A stretch of 63,853 bases of DNA, from contig JADGPO010000150.1 of NCBI GenBank assembly GCA_017882405.1, positions 1 through 63,853 on the forward strand, read 5' to 3'. This document shows positions 8,067-15,962 of the stretch, one piece after another (position 1 is the first letter of the stretch; each line of letters starts with the position of its first letter). Both the position numbers and the translations under genes were made by a program. Below the pieces are notes generated by a model that worked only from the letters and a program-made list of their open reading frames with translations, was not told where the DNA came from and ran no database searches. The DNA is from Solirubrobacteraceae bacterium. GTDB lineage: Bacteria; Actinomycetota; Thermoleophilia; Solirubrobacterales; Solirubrobacteraceae.

Positions 8067-8471
8067 ATGACGATCCCCCCGAAAAGCTTCGTCAGTTCGC
8101 TCGCGGGCGGGCAGCTTGGTGGTCCGCAAAGCGATTTCGTGATCGTCGAGTGGTCGGATTCGGGCGAGTCCGAGAGGGCCTGGATTGCGCCGCTGCACGT
8201 GCACCACGGCGACGATGAGGCCTGGTACGTGCTGGAGGGAGTGTTGCGATTCCGGATCGGGGATGAGGTCTTTGAGGCGGGGGCTGGCAGCGCGGTCCTG
8301 GCGCCGAAGGGGACCCCACACGCGTACGGCAACGCGAGGCGCGGTCAGCGTGCTCGGTATCTGCTGGTGATCACGCCAAGGATCCGCGCTCTCGTACAGG
8401 CGCTGCACGAGCCCGGAGCCGGTGACTACGCCGCGATTTTCCGCGCTCACGATTCCGAGATGCTCGGCTGA
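8067..8471 (+). CDS. Cupin domain protein
   Basis: A single-domain cupin of 134 residues. The two conserved cupin motifs are visible: HVHHGDDEAWYVLEG (residues about 48-62) and GTPHAYGN (about 91-98), with histidines and glutamate suitable for one metal ion. Small stand-alone cupins have many functions, including dioxygenase, isomerase and sensing roles, and nothing nearby points to one. The 274 bases between it and the truncated aldolase hold no gene. The start at 8067 has no strong ribosome site. Confidence 0.8.
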   Translation: MTIPPKSFVSSLAGGQLGGPQSDFVIVEWSDSGESERAWIAPLHVHHGDDEAWYVLEGVLRFRIGDEVFEAGAGSAVLAPKGTPHAYGNARRGQRARYLLVITPRIRALVQALHEPGAGDYAAIFRAHDSEMLG

Positions 8472-8564
8472 CAACACCCCGGGCGGGCGGGGGTCCAGGT
8501 CGGACGGCCTGGCTAACGGCGCCAGACACGTAGGTCTTGAAAGCCCCGAGCATCCGAATAGCCC

Positions 8565-9068
8565 AAGGCGATCGTCGGGGTTTCCCATCTGAAGCGCGGC
8601 CTGCTGTTGTACGGCCAGCCGGGGACAGGCAAGACCCACACGACCCGTTACCTGATCGGCCAGATGAACGGGTACACCCGCTTGCTGCTGACCGGGCGCG
8701 CATTGCACGCGATCGGCTCGGCGGCCGAGCTCGCGCGGGACCTGCAGCCGGCCGTCGTGGTGCTCGAGGACGTAGACCTCGTCGCCGAGGATCGCAGCTT
8801 TGGTCCTGGGTCGAGTCCGGTCCTGTTCGATCTGCTCGACGCCATGGAAGGCGCCGGCCCGGACGCCGATCTGCTGTTCGTGCTGACCACCAACCGGGCC
8901 TCGTTCCTCAAGGAGTTGCTGCGCCGCGCCATGCTCGAGTCGCTTCATGACGGCGGGTCTGAGCTCGCCGTCACCGCGGCCCACACGTCACGAGGTATCA
9001 GCCCCCACAACGCACGGTGGTTGTCTCTTTCGCGGCTCGCGGCGGTAATCAGTTCGCCGGGAAGGTAA
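8565..9068 (+). pseudogene. AAA+ ATPase fragment
   Basis: From about 8565 the frame reads SHLKRGLLLYGQPGTGKT, a Walker A motif, then VVVLEDVDLVAED (Walker B, about residues 70-82) and LLFVLTTNRA (sensor 1). This is the core of a classical AAA ATPase. An in-frame TAG at 8559-8561 removes the N-terminal domain. After NRASFLKELL the sequence no longer follows the family: the expected arginine finger (PGRVD) is absent and the tail is unrelated. The first possible start is the TTG at 8607. I read it as a fragment of a larger ATPase gene with both ends lost. Confidence 0.7.
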
Positions 9069-9172
9069 GCCCGTGCCGTTTTCCGCTTGGTCACCCCTCG
9101 CCCTCCTGCGGCCCTACGAGGCCGACTCGCCGCGCTGAGCGTCCGGCCCGCGCCGGATTTCCCAGCCGGCGC

Positions 9173-9601
9173 CTAACCGGTCAGGTCGGCCGGGCCACAC
9201 GCGACTTCGATCCGCAGCCCGTCGGGATCGAACACGAACATCTCGTAGTAACCCTCCACGTCGCAGTCCTCCTCGGGTGGGAAGTGAACTCGGGCGCCGA
9301 TGTCGAGGCAGCGCTGGTAGGCGGCGTCCACCTCTTCTCGTGTGTCGACGTAGAAGGCCAGGTGCTCCAGGCCGACCTGGTAGTAGCGATGCCCACCGCC
9401 ATCCGCCGGCCGCAGGCCGAGGTACTGGTCACGTTCTCCGCATGCCAGGTAGATCACCTCCTCGGTGCCGCGGTAGGTGGGTAAGCGCGCCCATTCGCGC
9501 AGGCCGAGCGGAGCGAGCAGGGCGAGGTAGAAGGCGAGCGAGCGCTCGACGTCGCTGACGGCCACGTCAACATGGTGGATTCGGAGTCCGGGTGCGGCCA
9601 T
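9173..9601 (-). CDS. VOC (glyoxalase/dioxygenase fold) family protein
   Basis: This 142-residue protein has the two beta-alpha-beta-beta-beta modules of the vicinal-oxygen-chelate fold. IHHVDVAVSDVERSLAFY opens the first module, and LEHLAFYVDTREEVDAAY the second. It ends with the usual YYEMFVFDPDGLRIEV block containing the metal-ligand glutamate. Histidine, histidine and glutamate positions are compatible with a metal site. Substrate unknown. It is divergent from the malic enzyme gene, with only 59 bases between the starts. Confidence 0.87.
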   Translation of the reverse strand: MAAPGLRIHHVDVAVSDVERSLAFYLALLAPLGLREWARLPTYRGTEEVIYLACGERDQYLGLRPADGGGHRYYQVGLEHLAFYVDTREEVDAAYQRCLDIGARVHFPPEEDCDVEGYYEMFVFDPDGLRIEVACGPADLTG

Positions 9602-9660
9602 GGCGTTCCTTCCGCTCGGTTTGGGGTCGCGAGACTACGCGGGGTTAGAGTGCGACGGCG

Positions 9661-10989
9661 ATGCTCGACTGCACGTATTGCGTCCAGATACCGCACCACG
9701 CCGGTCAGCTCGCGAAGGTGGCCGGTGCAATCGCCCGCGGCGAGGGACTGATCGGCGACGTGGTCACGATCTCCAGCGGGCGCGAGCACTCGATCCGTGA
9801 GATCACCGTCGAGGTGCGCAACGGCGCGCATCAGGACCTGATCGCCGATCTGCTCAACGAGCTGGAGGGGGTGCGGATCCTGTGGCATCAGGACCGCGCG
9901 TTCATCCGTCACGAGGGCGGCAAGCTCAGGATCGACGCGGTGCGACCGGTGCGCACGGTGCAGGAGATGCGCGACGTCTACACGCCCGGCGTGGCGCGCG
10001 TCTGCAGCGCGATCGCCGTGAGCCCCGAGCTGGCCAGCCGGTACACGATGATCTCGCGCACCGTGGCGATCTGCACGAACGGCACGCGGGTGCTCGGCCT
10101 CGGCAACATCGGACCACGGGCGTCGATGCCGGTGATGGAGGGCAAGGCCGTCTTCTACCGGCAGTTCGCGGGGATCTCGGCGATGCCGATCCTGATCGAC
10201 GCCCCCGACGCGGACACCTTCGTGGACACGGTGCTGCGGATCTCGCCGACGTTCGGGGGGATCCACCTGGAGGACATCTCGGCTCCGGAGTGCTTTGAGA
10301 TCGAGCGGCGGCTGATCGAGGCGCTGTCGCAGCCGGTGATGCACGACGACGTGCACGGGACCGCGGTCGTTTCGGTGGCCGCGACGATCGTCGCCTGCCG
10401 CCATGGCGGCGTCGATCCGCGCTCGGCGACAATCGGGCAGCTGGGCCTGGGCGCCGCCGGGTTGGGGATCGCGTCGCTGATGGTCGACAGCGGCGTGCGG
10501 GGGGTGATCGCGTTCGATCCGGCGCCCGCGTCACACGCGCGGGCAATTGCGCGCGGAATCGAGATCTGCTCGATGGAGGACGTGATGCGCGACGCGGACG
10601 TCGTGGTGGCCACCACGGGAAGACCCGGACTGATCAAGCCGTCGATGATCCGGCCGGGCCAGGTGATCCTCGCGCTCACCAACCCGGAGCCCGAGATCGA
10701 GCCCGAAGCGGCGGAGCTCGCCGGGGCGGCGTTCGCGGCCGACGGGCGCAGCGTCAACAACGTCGTCGGCTACCCCGGGATCTTCCGCGGCGCCCTGCAG
10801 GTCGGGGCGGCCGCCATCAACGTCGAGATGAAGCTGGCCGCCGCCCGGGCGATCGCCGATCTGGCCCCGCCGGGAGAGCTGGTGCCCAACGTGCTCGATC
10901 AGGCGGTCCACGACGCGGTCGCTCACGCCGTCCGGCAGGCGGCGCAGAGCAGCGGCGTCGCTCGGCCCGACCTGGCGGCTGAGCTCTAG
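9661..10989 (+). CDS. NAD(P)-dependent malic enzyme with N-terminal ACT-like domain
   Basis: This 442-residue protein oxidatively decarboxylates malate to pyruvate and CO2. Residues 1-80 form an ACT-like regulatory domain (HHAGQLAKVAGAIARGEG). The malic N-domain follows with VYTPGVARVC, then GNIGPRASMPVMEGKAVFY, carrying the catalytic lysine. HLEDISAPECFEIE and DDVHGTAVV supply metal ligands. The NAD-binding domain has GQLGLGAAGLGIA and ends near VVGYPGIFRGAL. The ACT fusion is known in bacterial malic enzymes and suggests allosteric control by a small metabolite, not identifiable here. Monocistronic by context. Confidence 0.92.
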   Translation: MLDCTYCVQIPHHAGQLAKVAGAIARGEGLIGDVVTISSGREHSIREITVEVRNGAHQDLIADLLNELEGVRILWHQDRAFIRHEGGKLRIDAVRPVRTVQEMRDVYTPGVARVCSAIAVSPELASRYTMISRTVAICTNGTRVLGLGNIGPRASMPVMEGKAVFYRQFAGISAMPILIDAPDADTFVDTVLRISPTFGGIHLEDISAPECFEIERRLIEALSQPVMHDDVHGTAVVSVAATIVACRHGGVDPRSATIGQLGLGAAGLGIASLMVDSGVRGVIAFDPAPASHARAIARGIEICSMEDVMRDADVVVATTGRPGLIKPSMIRPGQVILALTNPEPEIEPEAAELAGAAFAADGRSVNNVVGYPGIFRGALQVGAAAINVEMKLAAARAIADLAPPGELVPNVLDQAVHDAVAHAVRQAAQSSGVARPDLAAEL

Positions 10990-11193
10990 CGCCCGGGTTC
11001 GTTCCGATTCGCGCCGGTGTTCCGCGGCCGGTTTTTCTTTGATCAGGTTTCTCGCTGCCGGGGCACGCGCGTCGCTGCCATCGGACGCGGTCTCAGCAGC
11101 CAGCAAACGTCGATCGGCGCGCGGCGGCGATGGCGGGGTGGATTCTCGCTCCCGCGGAGGCCGGGGGTCAACCCGATCCAGCGCCGTGATTGA

Positions 11194-11218
11194 GAAATTC
11201 CGCGGCACCTGGAATTTC
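11194..11218. repeat. Inverted repeat upstream of the small zinc-ribbon-like gene
   Basis: GAAATTCC at 11194-11201 and GGAATTTC at 11211-11218 are perfect reverse complements separated by nine bases. The AT-rich arms stand out in a GC-rich region and lie 26 bases before the start at 11245, so an operator overlapping that promoter is possible. The 200 bases before it, back to the malic enzyme stop, hold no recognisable gene. Confidence 0.5.
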
Positions 11219-11244
11219 GAATCCCGACACTAGACTCCGACGCG

Positions 11245-11556
11245 ATGAGCTTCCTGGGTGGCGCGAGCCGCGGGTCGGACGGCGAACTGGACCTCAACCG
11301 GCAGCCGGTCACCGCCCACGTTCAAGAGCGACGGGCAGTCCGCTCGGATCGCTTGTGCGGCGGCACGCTCGCCTGCGATCGCTGTGATGCACCGATCGCC
11401 CTCGCCGCAGAGCCGATCTCGCTTGCGCACACGCTCAGCTGCCCGTTCTGTCAGCGCCGGGCTCCGGCTCGCGACTTCCTCTCGCTGGCGTCCCCGACGC
11501 GGCCGGCGCGGGTGGCGGTGCGGGTCAGCCGCCCGGCAGCGCGGCGCGCCGGTTAG
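11245..11556 (+). CDS. Conserved small protein with two CxxC pairs
   Basis: A protein of 103 residues whose centre carries CDRCDAPI and, about 20 residues later, CPFCQRRAP. The paired cysteines suggest a zinc ribbon. The tail (RPARVAVRVS) is basic. I recognise no named family, but the spacing of the cysteines and the absence of a competing frame make it a credible gene. The stop overlaps by four bases a possible tiny convergent open frame. Confidence 0.55.
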   Translation: MSFLGGASRGSDGELDLNRQPVTAHVQERRAVRSDRLCGGTLACDRCDAPIALAAEPISLAHTLSCPFCQRRAPARDFLSLASPTRPARVAVRVSRPAARRAG

Positions 11557-11657
11557 GGTCCGCGACTGAATAAGTGCCGGAAACGGTAGTTATAAAGTCG
11601 TGGGCCCTTAGCCTCCTCGGCCGATAGCTCCGCCACCAGCCGGTCCAGCTCGGGCAC
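11553..11657 (-). CDS. Possible 34-residue small protein
   Basis: From a GTG at 11657 the minus strand reads VPELDRLVAELSAEEAKG followed by a basic, aromatic tail ending FRHLFSRGP. The composition (a leucine-spaced amphipathic helix, then Arg/Tyr/Phe) looks like a real small protein. An ATG about 30 bases further upstream is in another frame, so this may instead be the end of a frameshifted gene. No family recognised. Confidence 0.3.
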   Translation of the reverse strand: MPELDRLVAELSAEEAKGPRLYNYRFRHLFSRGP

Positions 11658-11679
11658 CTTGGCCCGTTGTCACCCTCGC

Positions 11680-11958
11680 TCATGGCGCAGACGATACCTG
11701 CACCAGCGCGAGCTTCGCGGCTCTCGACAGCCGCTTGATTCGCGCCTCCTCGCGCCGCGCGGCGGCGCGGTCGGGCATCGGAAGCGCCAGCTCGAGCTCC
11801 ACCGGCAGGCGGCTGGCGGTGTAGCGGCTGGCCGTGCCCGCCTGGTGGCGCGCCAGCCGGCGCTCGAGGTCGATCGTCCAGCCCGTGTACAGCGAGCCGT
11901 CGCGACAGCGCAGCAGGTAGACCCAGGCGTCGGCCATCTTAGGCCGGGCCTTCGCCAC
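11680..11958 (-). CDS. GIY-YIG nuclease family protein (UPF0213-type)
   Basis: A small protein of the GIY-YIG endonuclease fold: WVYLLRCRDGSLYTGWT near the N-terminus carries the two motif halves (VYLL and YTGW), followed by the conserved arginine in LERRLARHQAG. Stand-alone members of this group are widespread, and their cellular role is unclear. Met8 (base 11937) starts immediately before the domain and is the more likely start; 11958 is the longest frame. Confidence 0.82.
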   Translation of the reverse strand: MAKARPKMADAWVYLLRCRDGSLYTGWTIDLERRLARHQAGTASRYTASRLPVELELALPMPDRAAARREEARIKRLSRAAKLALVQVSSAP

Positions 11959-11984
11959 TGCGCTGCCGGAACCTGCGTCCGGCG

Positions 11985-12200
11985 CTACTCGCCCGGGGTG
12001 TACTTGAACGAAATGCCGAGCCGGATGCGGTAGTTCACGACGCCGCCGTCCTCGATCGTCAGGTCCTGACGCACGACCTCGGCCACGCGCAGCTCGCGGA
12101 CGCTCTTGGCGGCCGTCTCGACCGCCACGCGGGCCGCCGCCTCCCAGGACTCGCTGCTGACGCCCACTACCTCCGTGACCCGATACACGCTCTCCGCCAT
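11985..12200 (-). CDS. Dodecin (flavin-binding storage protein)
   Basis: A 71-residue protein of the dodecin family, small dodecameric flavin (or CoA) binding proteins that buffer free flavin in the cytoplasm. YRVTEVVGVSSESWEAA, then RELRVAEVVRQ, and a C-terminal strand VNYRIRLGISFKY match the family throughout. The start at 12200 is chosen because GGAGGTG lies at ribosome-site distance and the family begins here. An upstream in-frame ATG at 12242 gives an unsupported extension. Confidence 0.93.
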   Translation of the reverse strand: MAESVYRVTEVVGVSSESWEAAARVAVETAAKSVRELRVAEVVRQDLTIEDGGVVNYRIRLGISFKYTPGE

Positions 12201-12295
12201 ACGCACCTCCGTCGAATTGAGACCGTCGAGCGAGTCTCGCATCGTTGCCGCCGGCCGTGGGGAAACTCTGGCGGCGCGATCGTTAGGCTGACGGC

Positions 12296-12925
12296 ATGGC
12301 GAGAGGCGGGGACGGAATCGCCGTCGGCGAGGACGGCGTGGCGCGCTGCTTCTGGGCCGACTCGGCCCCCGAGTACCGCGCCTATCACGACACGGAGTGG
12401 GGCTTTCCGGTGGCCGACGATGTGCGGCTGTTCGAGAAGCTCAGCCTGGAGGGGTTTCAGGCCGGGCTCTCGTGGCTGACGATCCTGCGCAAGCGCGAAT
12501 CCTTTCGCGCCGCCTTCGCCGGCTTTGACTTCCATCGGGTTGCGGGCTTCGGGGAGCGCGACGTCGCCCGGCTGCTGGGCGACGCCGCGATTGTGCGCCA
12601 CCGCGGGAAGATCGAGGCCGTGATCAACAACGCCGGACGGGCGTTGGATCTGGTGGCCGCCGAGGGGTCGATCGCCCATTACGTCTGGCAGTTCGAGCCC
12701 GCCCGGCACCCCGGTCGGCTGGACCGCGACCGGCTCGCCGCGCTGGCGACGACGGCCGACTCGACGGCGCTCTCCAAGGACCTCAAGCGGCGCGGCTGGC
12801 GATTCGTCGGGCCGACGACGGCGTACGCGTTCATGCAGGCGATGGGCCTGACCAACGATCACCTCCACGGCTGCGACGCGCGGGCGCGGGTCGACAGCGC
12901 GCGGCAGGCGTTCGAGCGGCCGTAG
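12296..12925 (+). CDS. tag: DNA-3-methyladenine glycosylase I
   Basis: This 209-residue enzyme excises 3-methyladenine from alkylated DNA. The zinc-snap ligands of Tag are visible: Cys18 (ARCFWAD), His31 (AYHDTEWG), and a C-terminal histidine-cysteine pair in DHLHGCD. HDTEWGFP holds the conserved catalytic glutamate, and SWLTILRKRESFR forms part of the base pocket. Length is normal (about 190-210). It is convergent with the gene fragments on its right. Confidence 0.95.
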   Translation: MARGGDGIAVGEDGVARCFWADSAPEYRAYHDTEWGFPVADDVRLFEKLSLEGFQAGLSWLTILRKRESFRAAFAGFDFHRVAGFGERDVARLLGDAAIVRHRGKIEAVINNAGRALDLVAAEGSIAHYVWQFEPARHPGRLDRDRLAALATTADSTALSKDLKRRGWRFVGPTTAYAFMQAMGLTNDHLHGCDARARVDSARQAFERP

Positions 12926-13102
12926 TCAGGGACGCCGGGGGACTCCGCTCCCGGCTCGCAGCGCCACGTCCATCACCGCGGTGGGCATCAGCCGCGACAG
13001 CATCACCTGCACCCGGGGGCCGCGGCCGACGACGTACCGGGCCCGCGGACGCCGAGCGGTGAGCGCCTGTTCGATCGTCGCCGCCACCCCGTCGGCCGGC
13101 GT
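12926..13102 (-). pseudogene. Short-chain dehydrogenase C-terminal fragment
   Basis: The minus strand from about 13102 to a TGA at 12926 reads TPADGVAATIEQALTARRP, then RARYVVGRGPRVQVML and a short tail. This is the typical C-terminal end of short-chain dehydrogenase/reductases, after the active site. The Rossmann core, catalytic tyrosine and start are absent. It directly abuts a hydrolase fragment in another frame, so it appears to be one half of a deletion or rearrangement junction. Confidence 0.6.
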
Positions 13103-13333
13103 GCCCCCAGGACTGCCAGATCATCTTCACCGGCGTGTCCTGCGCGCGCAGCGCCTCGTAGGTGGCGACCGCCTCTGCAGCGAGAACAGAAGTGTCGGCC
13201 TCGCCCTGAGCCAGGAGGGTGGGGATGCGGATCCTGGACATGTAGGACTCCACCGACGCGTGTCGCGGCAGCGCGATCGCCGACTCGGGGCCGTCCCAAT
13301 CGGGGTCGTCGAACTCGATCGGGCAGCCCGAGC
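13103..13333 (-). pseudogene. Alpha/beta hydrolase fragment (CocE/S15-like)
   Basis: The frame from about 13333 leftwards reads FDDPDWDGPESAIALPRH, SYMSRIRIPTLLAQGEADT, and KMIWQSWGHA. This matches the region around the catalytic aspartate and histidine of secreted S15/CocE-type acyl hydrolases or peptidases. The nucleophile part upstream and the C-terminal jelly-roll domain are missing. Similarity ends at WGH, where the SDR fragment starts in a different frame. Confidence 0.55.
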
Positions 13334-13481
13334 CCCCACGCCCATCGGCCGCTGACGGCCCTGTCGTATCTGACCACAAAGCGGAGTATCGGCGACGGGG
13401 ACCGCCGCGTGCAACCGAGAGCCGTCCGGCGCCGCTCATTCGCAGCGCCCGCGCGGAGCGCCATCCAGCGGGGCCGCGGCG

Positions 13482-13775
13482 TCAGGCTGCGCGCAGGCTG
13501 GGAGTGGACTCCGGCCCGCAGGCCCGCAGGTCCTGGTTCAGGCGTGCGGCGGTGACCTTCTCCCAGCGGCCGCTCTCCACCAGCGAGCGGCACAGCAGGC
13601 CCGCGTCGTCGACGGCAGCCTGCGCGGAGCCGTCCCGCTCCAGGTCGGAGGCGAAGATCAGATTGTCGGCAGCCTGGCGGATCCGGTCCTGCTCCTCGTC
13701 GAGGAGCTTGCTCGGACCCAGTTCGTCCAACGTGTGCATGACGCGGCGGTAGGCCTGTGAACGGTTGGGGCTCAT
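13482..13775 (-). CDS. Conserved hypothetical protein, helical
   Basis: A 97-residue, mostly helical protein beginning MSPNRSQAYRRVMHTLDEL and containing LLDEEQDRIRQAADNLIF and LVESGRWEKVTAARL. No signal peptide, membrane segment or metal site is visible. The regular heptad-like spacing and a clean start argue that it is real. Function unknown. The 220 bases to its right hold no gene I can support. Confidence 0.6.
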   Translation of the reverse strand: MSPNRSQAYRRVMHTLDELGPSKLLDEEQDRIRQAADNLIFASDLERDGSAQAAVDDAGLLCRSLVESGRWEKVTAARLNQDLRACGPESTPSLRAA

Positions 13776-13995
13776 GAGATCAATGCTAGGAAGCTGCGAT
13801 GACGTACATCATGTCGACCGTCACACAAGGCGGCCTTGGCCCTTTGTCCAAGGATCACGACGACGTTTTGTACGTACGCGGTGATCACCGCACCGGTCCA
13901 TATGTCCGTTATCGGCACGCGGTCGCCTACCTTCAGGACGCTCCAGCCGCGGTTCGCCTCCGGGTGCGGGCCGCGGCGTCTAAGCTGCCGCCCCG

Positions 13996-14433
13996 GTGAA
14001 GTCCAACCGCTCGATCCCCCAGGCGACGGTCGTGCCAGTACTCGTGTATCCCGACGTTCGTGCGGCCGTCGACTGGCTGAGCGAGGCCTTCGGTTTCGCC
14101 GAGCGCGTACGGATCGGCGAGGGGCACCGCTCGCAGCTGAGCATCGGCGACGGTGCGGTGATCGTCGCCGACGTGCGCCACGACCAGCGTTCGCCGCGCG
14201 AGGATGAGGTCACCCACCGGGTGATGGTTCGGGTGGCCGATGCCGCTGCGCACTGCGAGCACGCTCGGCAGGCCGGCGCGCGGATCCTGATGGAACCGAC
14301 CGACTTCGAGTACGGAGAGCGCCAGTACGAGGCCGCCGACCCGGCCGGCCACCGGTGGACGTTCAGCGAGACGCGCGCCGACGTCGCGCCCGAGGAGTGG
14401 GGCGGCACCTTGGTAACCGCCGAGTCACGATGA
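13996..14433 (+). CDS. VOC family protein
   Basis: This 145-residue vicinal-oxygen-chelate protein resembles the PhnB/glyoxalase-like subgroup. PVLVYPDVRAAVDWLSEAFGF opens the first module, and ILMEPTDFEYGERQYEAADP with GHRWTFSE closes the second. Start is a GTG. Its stop overlaps the next gene's ATG as ATGA, indicating an original operon with the acyl-CoA ligase remnant. Substrate unknown. Confidence 0.85.
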   Translation: MKSNRSIPQATVVPVLVYPDVRAAVDWLSEAFGFAERVRIGEGHRSQLSIGDGAVIVADVRHDQRSPREDEVTHRVMVRVADAAAHCEHARQAGARILMEPTDFEYGERQYEAADPAGHRWTFSETRADVAPEEWGGTLVTAESR

Positions 14434-14681
14434 GCTCCACTCAGACCCCGGTCGGGGAGCACCATCTCGCGCGGCTGGCCGAGCGGGCCTACGAGCGCCG
14501 GGGCGACTACCCGTCGATGCTCTACGAGGGTGACTGGCTGCACTCGGGGGAGATCTTTACCCGCTCGCGGCGGATCGGCGGCTACAAGTATCCCCGCGAG
14601 GTCCACTTCGTGGAGGCGATCCCGCTGACCGCCGTCGGCAAGATCGACCGCAAGGCCCTGCGGGGGTTGCGGGACGCGTAG
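14430..14681 (+). pseudogene. Acyl-CoA ligase with the central domain deleted in frame
   Basis: The 83-residue frame joins two distant parts of a fatty acid-CoA ligase. The first 40 residues (HHLARLAERAYERRGDYPS, DWLHSGEIFTRS) resemble the N-terminus. The next segment (GGYKYPREVHFVEAIPLT, VGKIDRKALRGL) is the extreme C-terminal lid with the catalytic lysine. The 400 or so residues between, including the AMP-binding motif, are missing, yet the frame is continuous. It cannot be an active ligase. It keeps its ATGA coupling to the upstream VOC gene. Confidence 0.75.
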
Positions 14682-14684
14682 CCC

Positions 14685-15962
14685 TCAGGCGGCGAGGGCC
14701 GCTGCGGCGGGTTGTCCGGCGGCCGCCGCCAGGTCGGCCCACAGATGGATCACCGCGTACGCGCGGTATGGGCGCCAGCTGGTCGAGCGCCGCTCGGCGG
14801 CCGCCGCCCGTCCGTCCAGCCCGTGTCGCCGCAGCGCGTGGTGGACGCCCAGATCGGTGGCCGGGAACGCATCGGGGTCGTGCAGGGCGCGCATCGCCAC
14901 GTACTCGGCGGTCCAGGAGCCAACCCCGGGGACCGCCAGCAACCGCCGGCGTGCCTCGTCGCGATCGGCGCCGGCGTCCAGGGTCAGCTCGCTGAACGCC
15001 AGCCGCGCCGCCAGGCCCGTCACCGCGCGCGCCCGGGAGCCGGGCATCCGTAGCATCCCGACGTCAAGCGCCGCCAGCGCCTCGCAGCCGGGGAACGCGT
15101 GCGTGACCTCGCCCAGCGGCCGCTTCAGCGGCGTGCCGTGATCGGCCACCAGACGGCCGGCTGCCGTCGCCGCGGCGGCCAGCGAGACCTGCTGGCCCAA
15201 CACGGCGCGCACCGCCAGTTCGGGGCCGTCGACGCTCCCCGGCACCCGCATCCCCGGCGCCTGCCGGCGCAGCGGTCCGAGCAGCGGGTCCTCGCCGAGG
15301 GCGTCGCTCACCGCCCGTGGGTCGGAGTCCAGATCCAGCAGCGCTCGGCAGCGTTGCACGGCGCTGCCCAGGTCGCGCACGTCGTCCAGCGCGAAGCCGG
15401 CGCGGACGTGGCCGGTCTCGGTCGGCCACAGACGGACGGTGCCGTTGCCGTGGGGAAGGCGCAAGCTGCGCGTATAGGCGCCCTCGCGGACCTCCTCGAT
15501 GCCCGGCACCGCGCGTCGCGTCAGGTAGGCGAGCAGGGCGGCTCCGTCGTAGGGCCGGCGGTAGGGAAGGTCGAGCGCCACGCTACCGACGTGGTCGTCG
15601 CCGGCGGCGATGTCGGGCTCGCGGTGGACGCTGGCCCGCAGCTCGGTGGGGGACATCGCGAACACCTCGCGGATCGTCGCGTTGAACTGGCGCACCGCGC
15701 GGCCGACTGCGTCGCCGCGCCGGTCCCACTCGGGCGAGCCGGGGGAGGCGTCGGGACGGCAGCGCTTGCAGGCCCGCAGCCCGGCCGCCTGTGCGCCCGC
15801 GGCGGTGGAGAAGAAGCGCACGTTCTCGCGCTTGGGAGTGCGGGCCGGACAGCTCGGCCGGCAGTAGATCCCGGTGCTGGTGACGCCCACGTAGATCCAG
15901 CCGTCAAACCGCGGGTCCTGGGTCCGCGCGGCGCGCCAGCAGGTTTCCTCGTCGGGGAGCAC
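14685..15962 (-). CDS. Ada-AlkA DNA repair fusion lacking most of the AraC domain
   Basis: The N-terminus is the Ada metal-binding domain with Cys34, Cys38, Cys65 and Cys68 (YCRPSCPA, CKRCRPD), which takes methyl groups from phosphotriesters. In the usual three-part protein an AraC-type DNA-binding domain of about 90 residues follows. Here GDAVGRAVRQFNATIREVF jumps from its first residues to its last helix, so about 60-70 residues are gone in frame. An AlkA-like domain then follows: AVRAVLGQQVSLA, the hairpin VPGVGSWTAEYVA, and the catalytic aspartate in ATDLGVHHAL. Glycosylase activity may survive; inducible transcription control probably does not. GTG at 15962 is preferred over the longer frame. 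Confidence 0.82.
   Translation of the reverse strand: MLPDEETCWRAARTQDPRFDGWIYVGVTSTGIYCRPSCPARTPKRENVRFFSTAAGAQAAGLRACKRCRPDASPGSPEWDRRGDAVGRAVRQFNATIREVFAMSPTELRASVHREPDIAAGDDHVGSVALDLPYRRPYDGAALLAYLTRRAVPGIEEVREGAYTRSLRLPHGNGTVRLWPTETGHVRAGFALDDVRDLGSAVQRCRALLDLDSDPRAVSDALGEDPLLGPLRRQAPGMRVPGSVDGPELAVRAVLGQQVSLAAAATAAGRLVADHGTPLKRPLGEVTHAFPGCEALAALDVGMLRMPGSRARAVTGLAARLAFSELTLDAGADRDEARRRLLAVPGVGSWTAEYVAMRALHDPDAFPATDLGVHHALRRHGLDGRAAAAERRSTSWRPYRAYAVIHLWADLAAAAGQPAAAALAA

Noticed and set aside
6999..8984. A 661-codon open frame on the minus strand
   Set aside because: It runs antisense or out of frame to the aldolase, cupin and AAA fragment genes and reads as Arg/Gly/Ala-rich low-complexity sequence, a normal by-product of high GC content.
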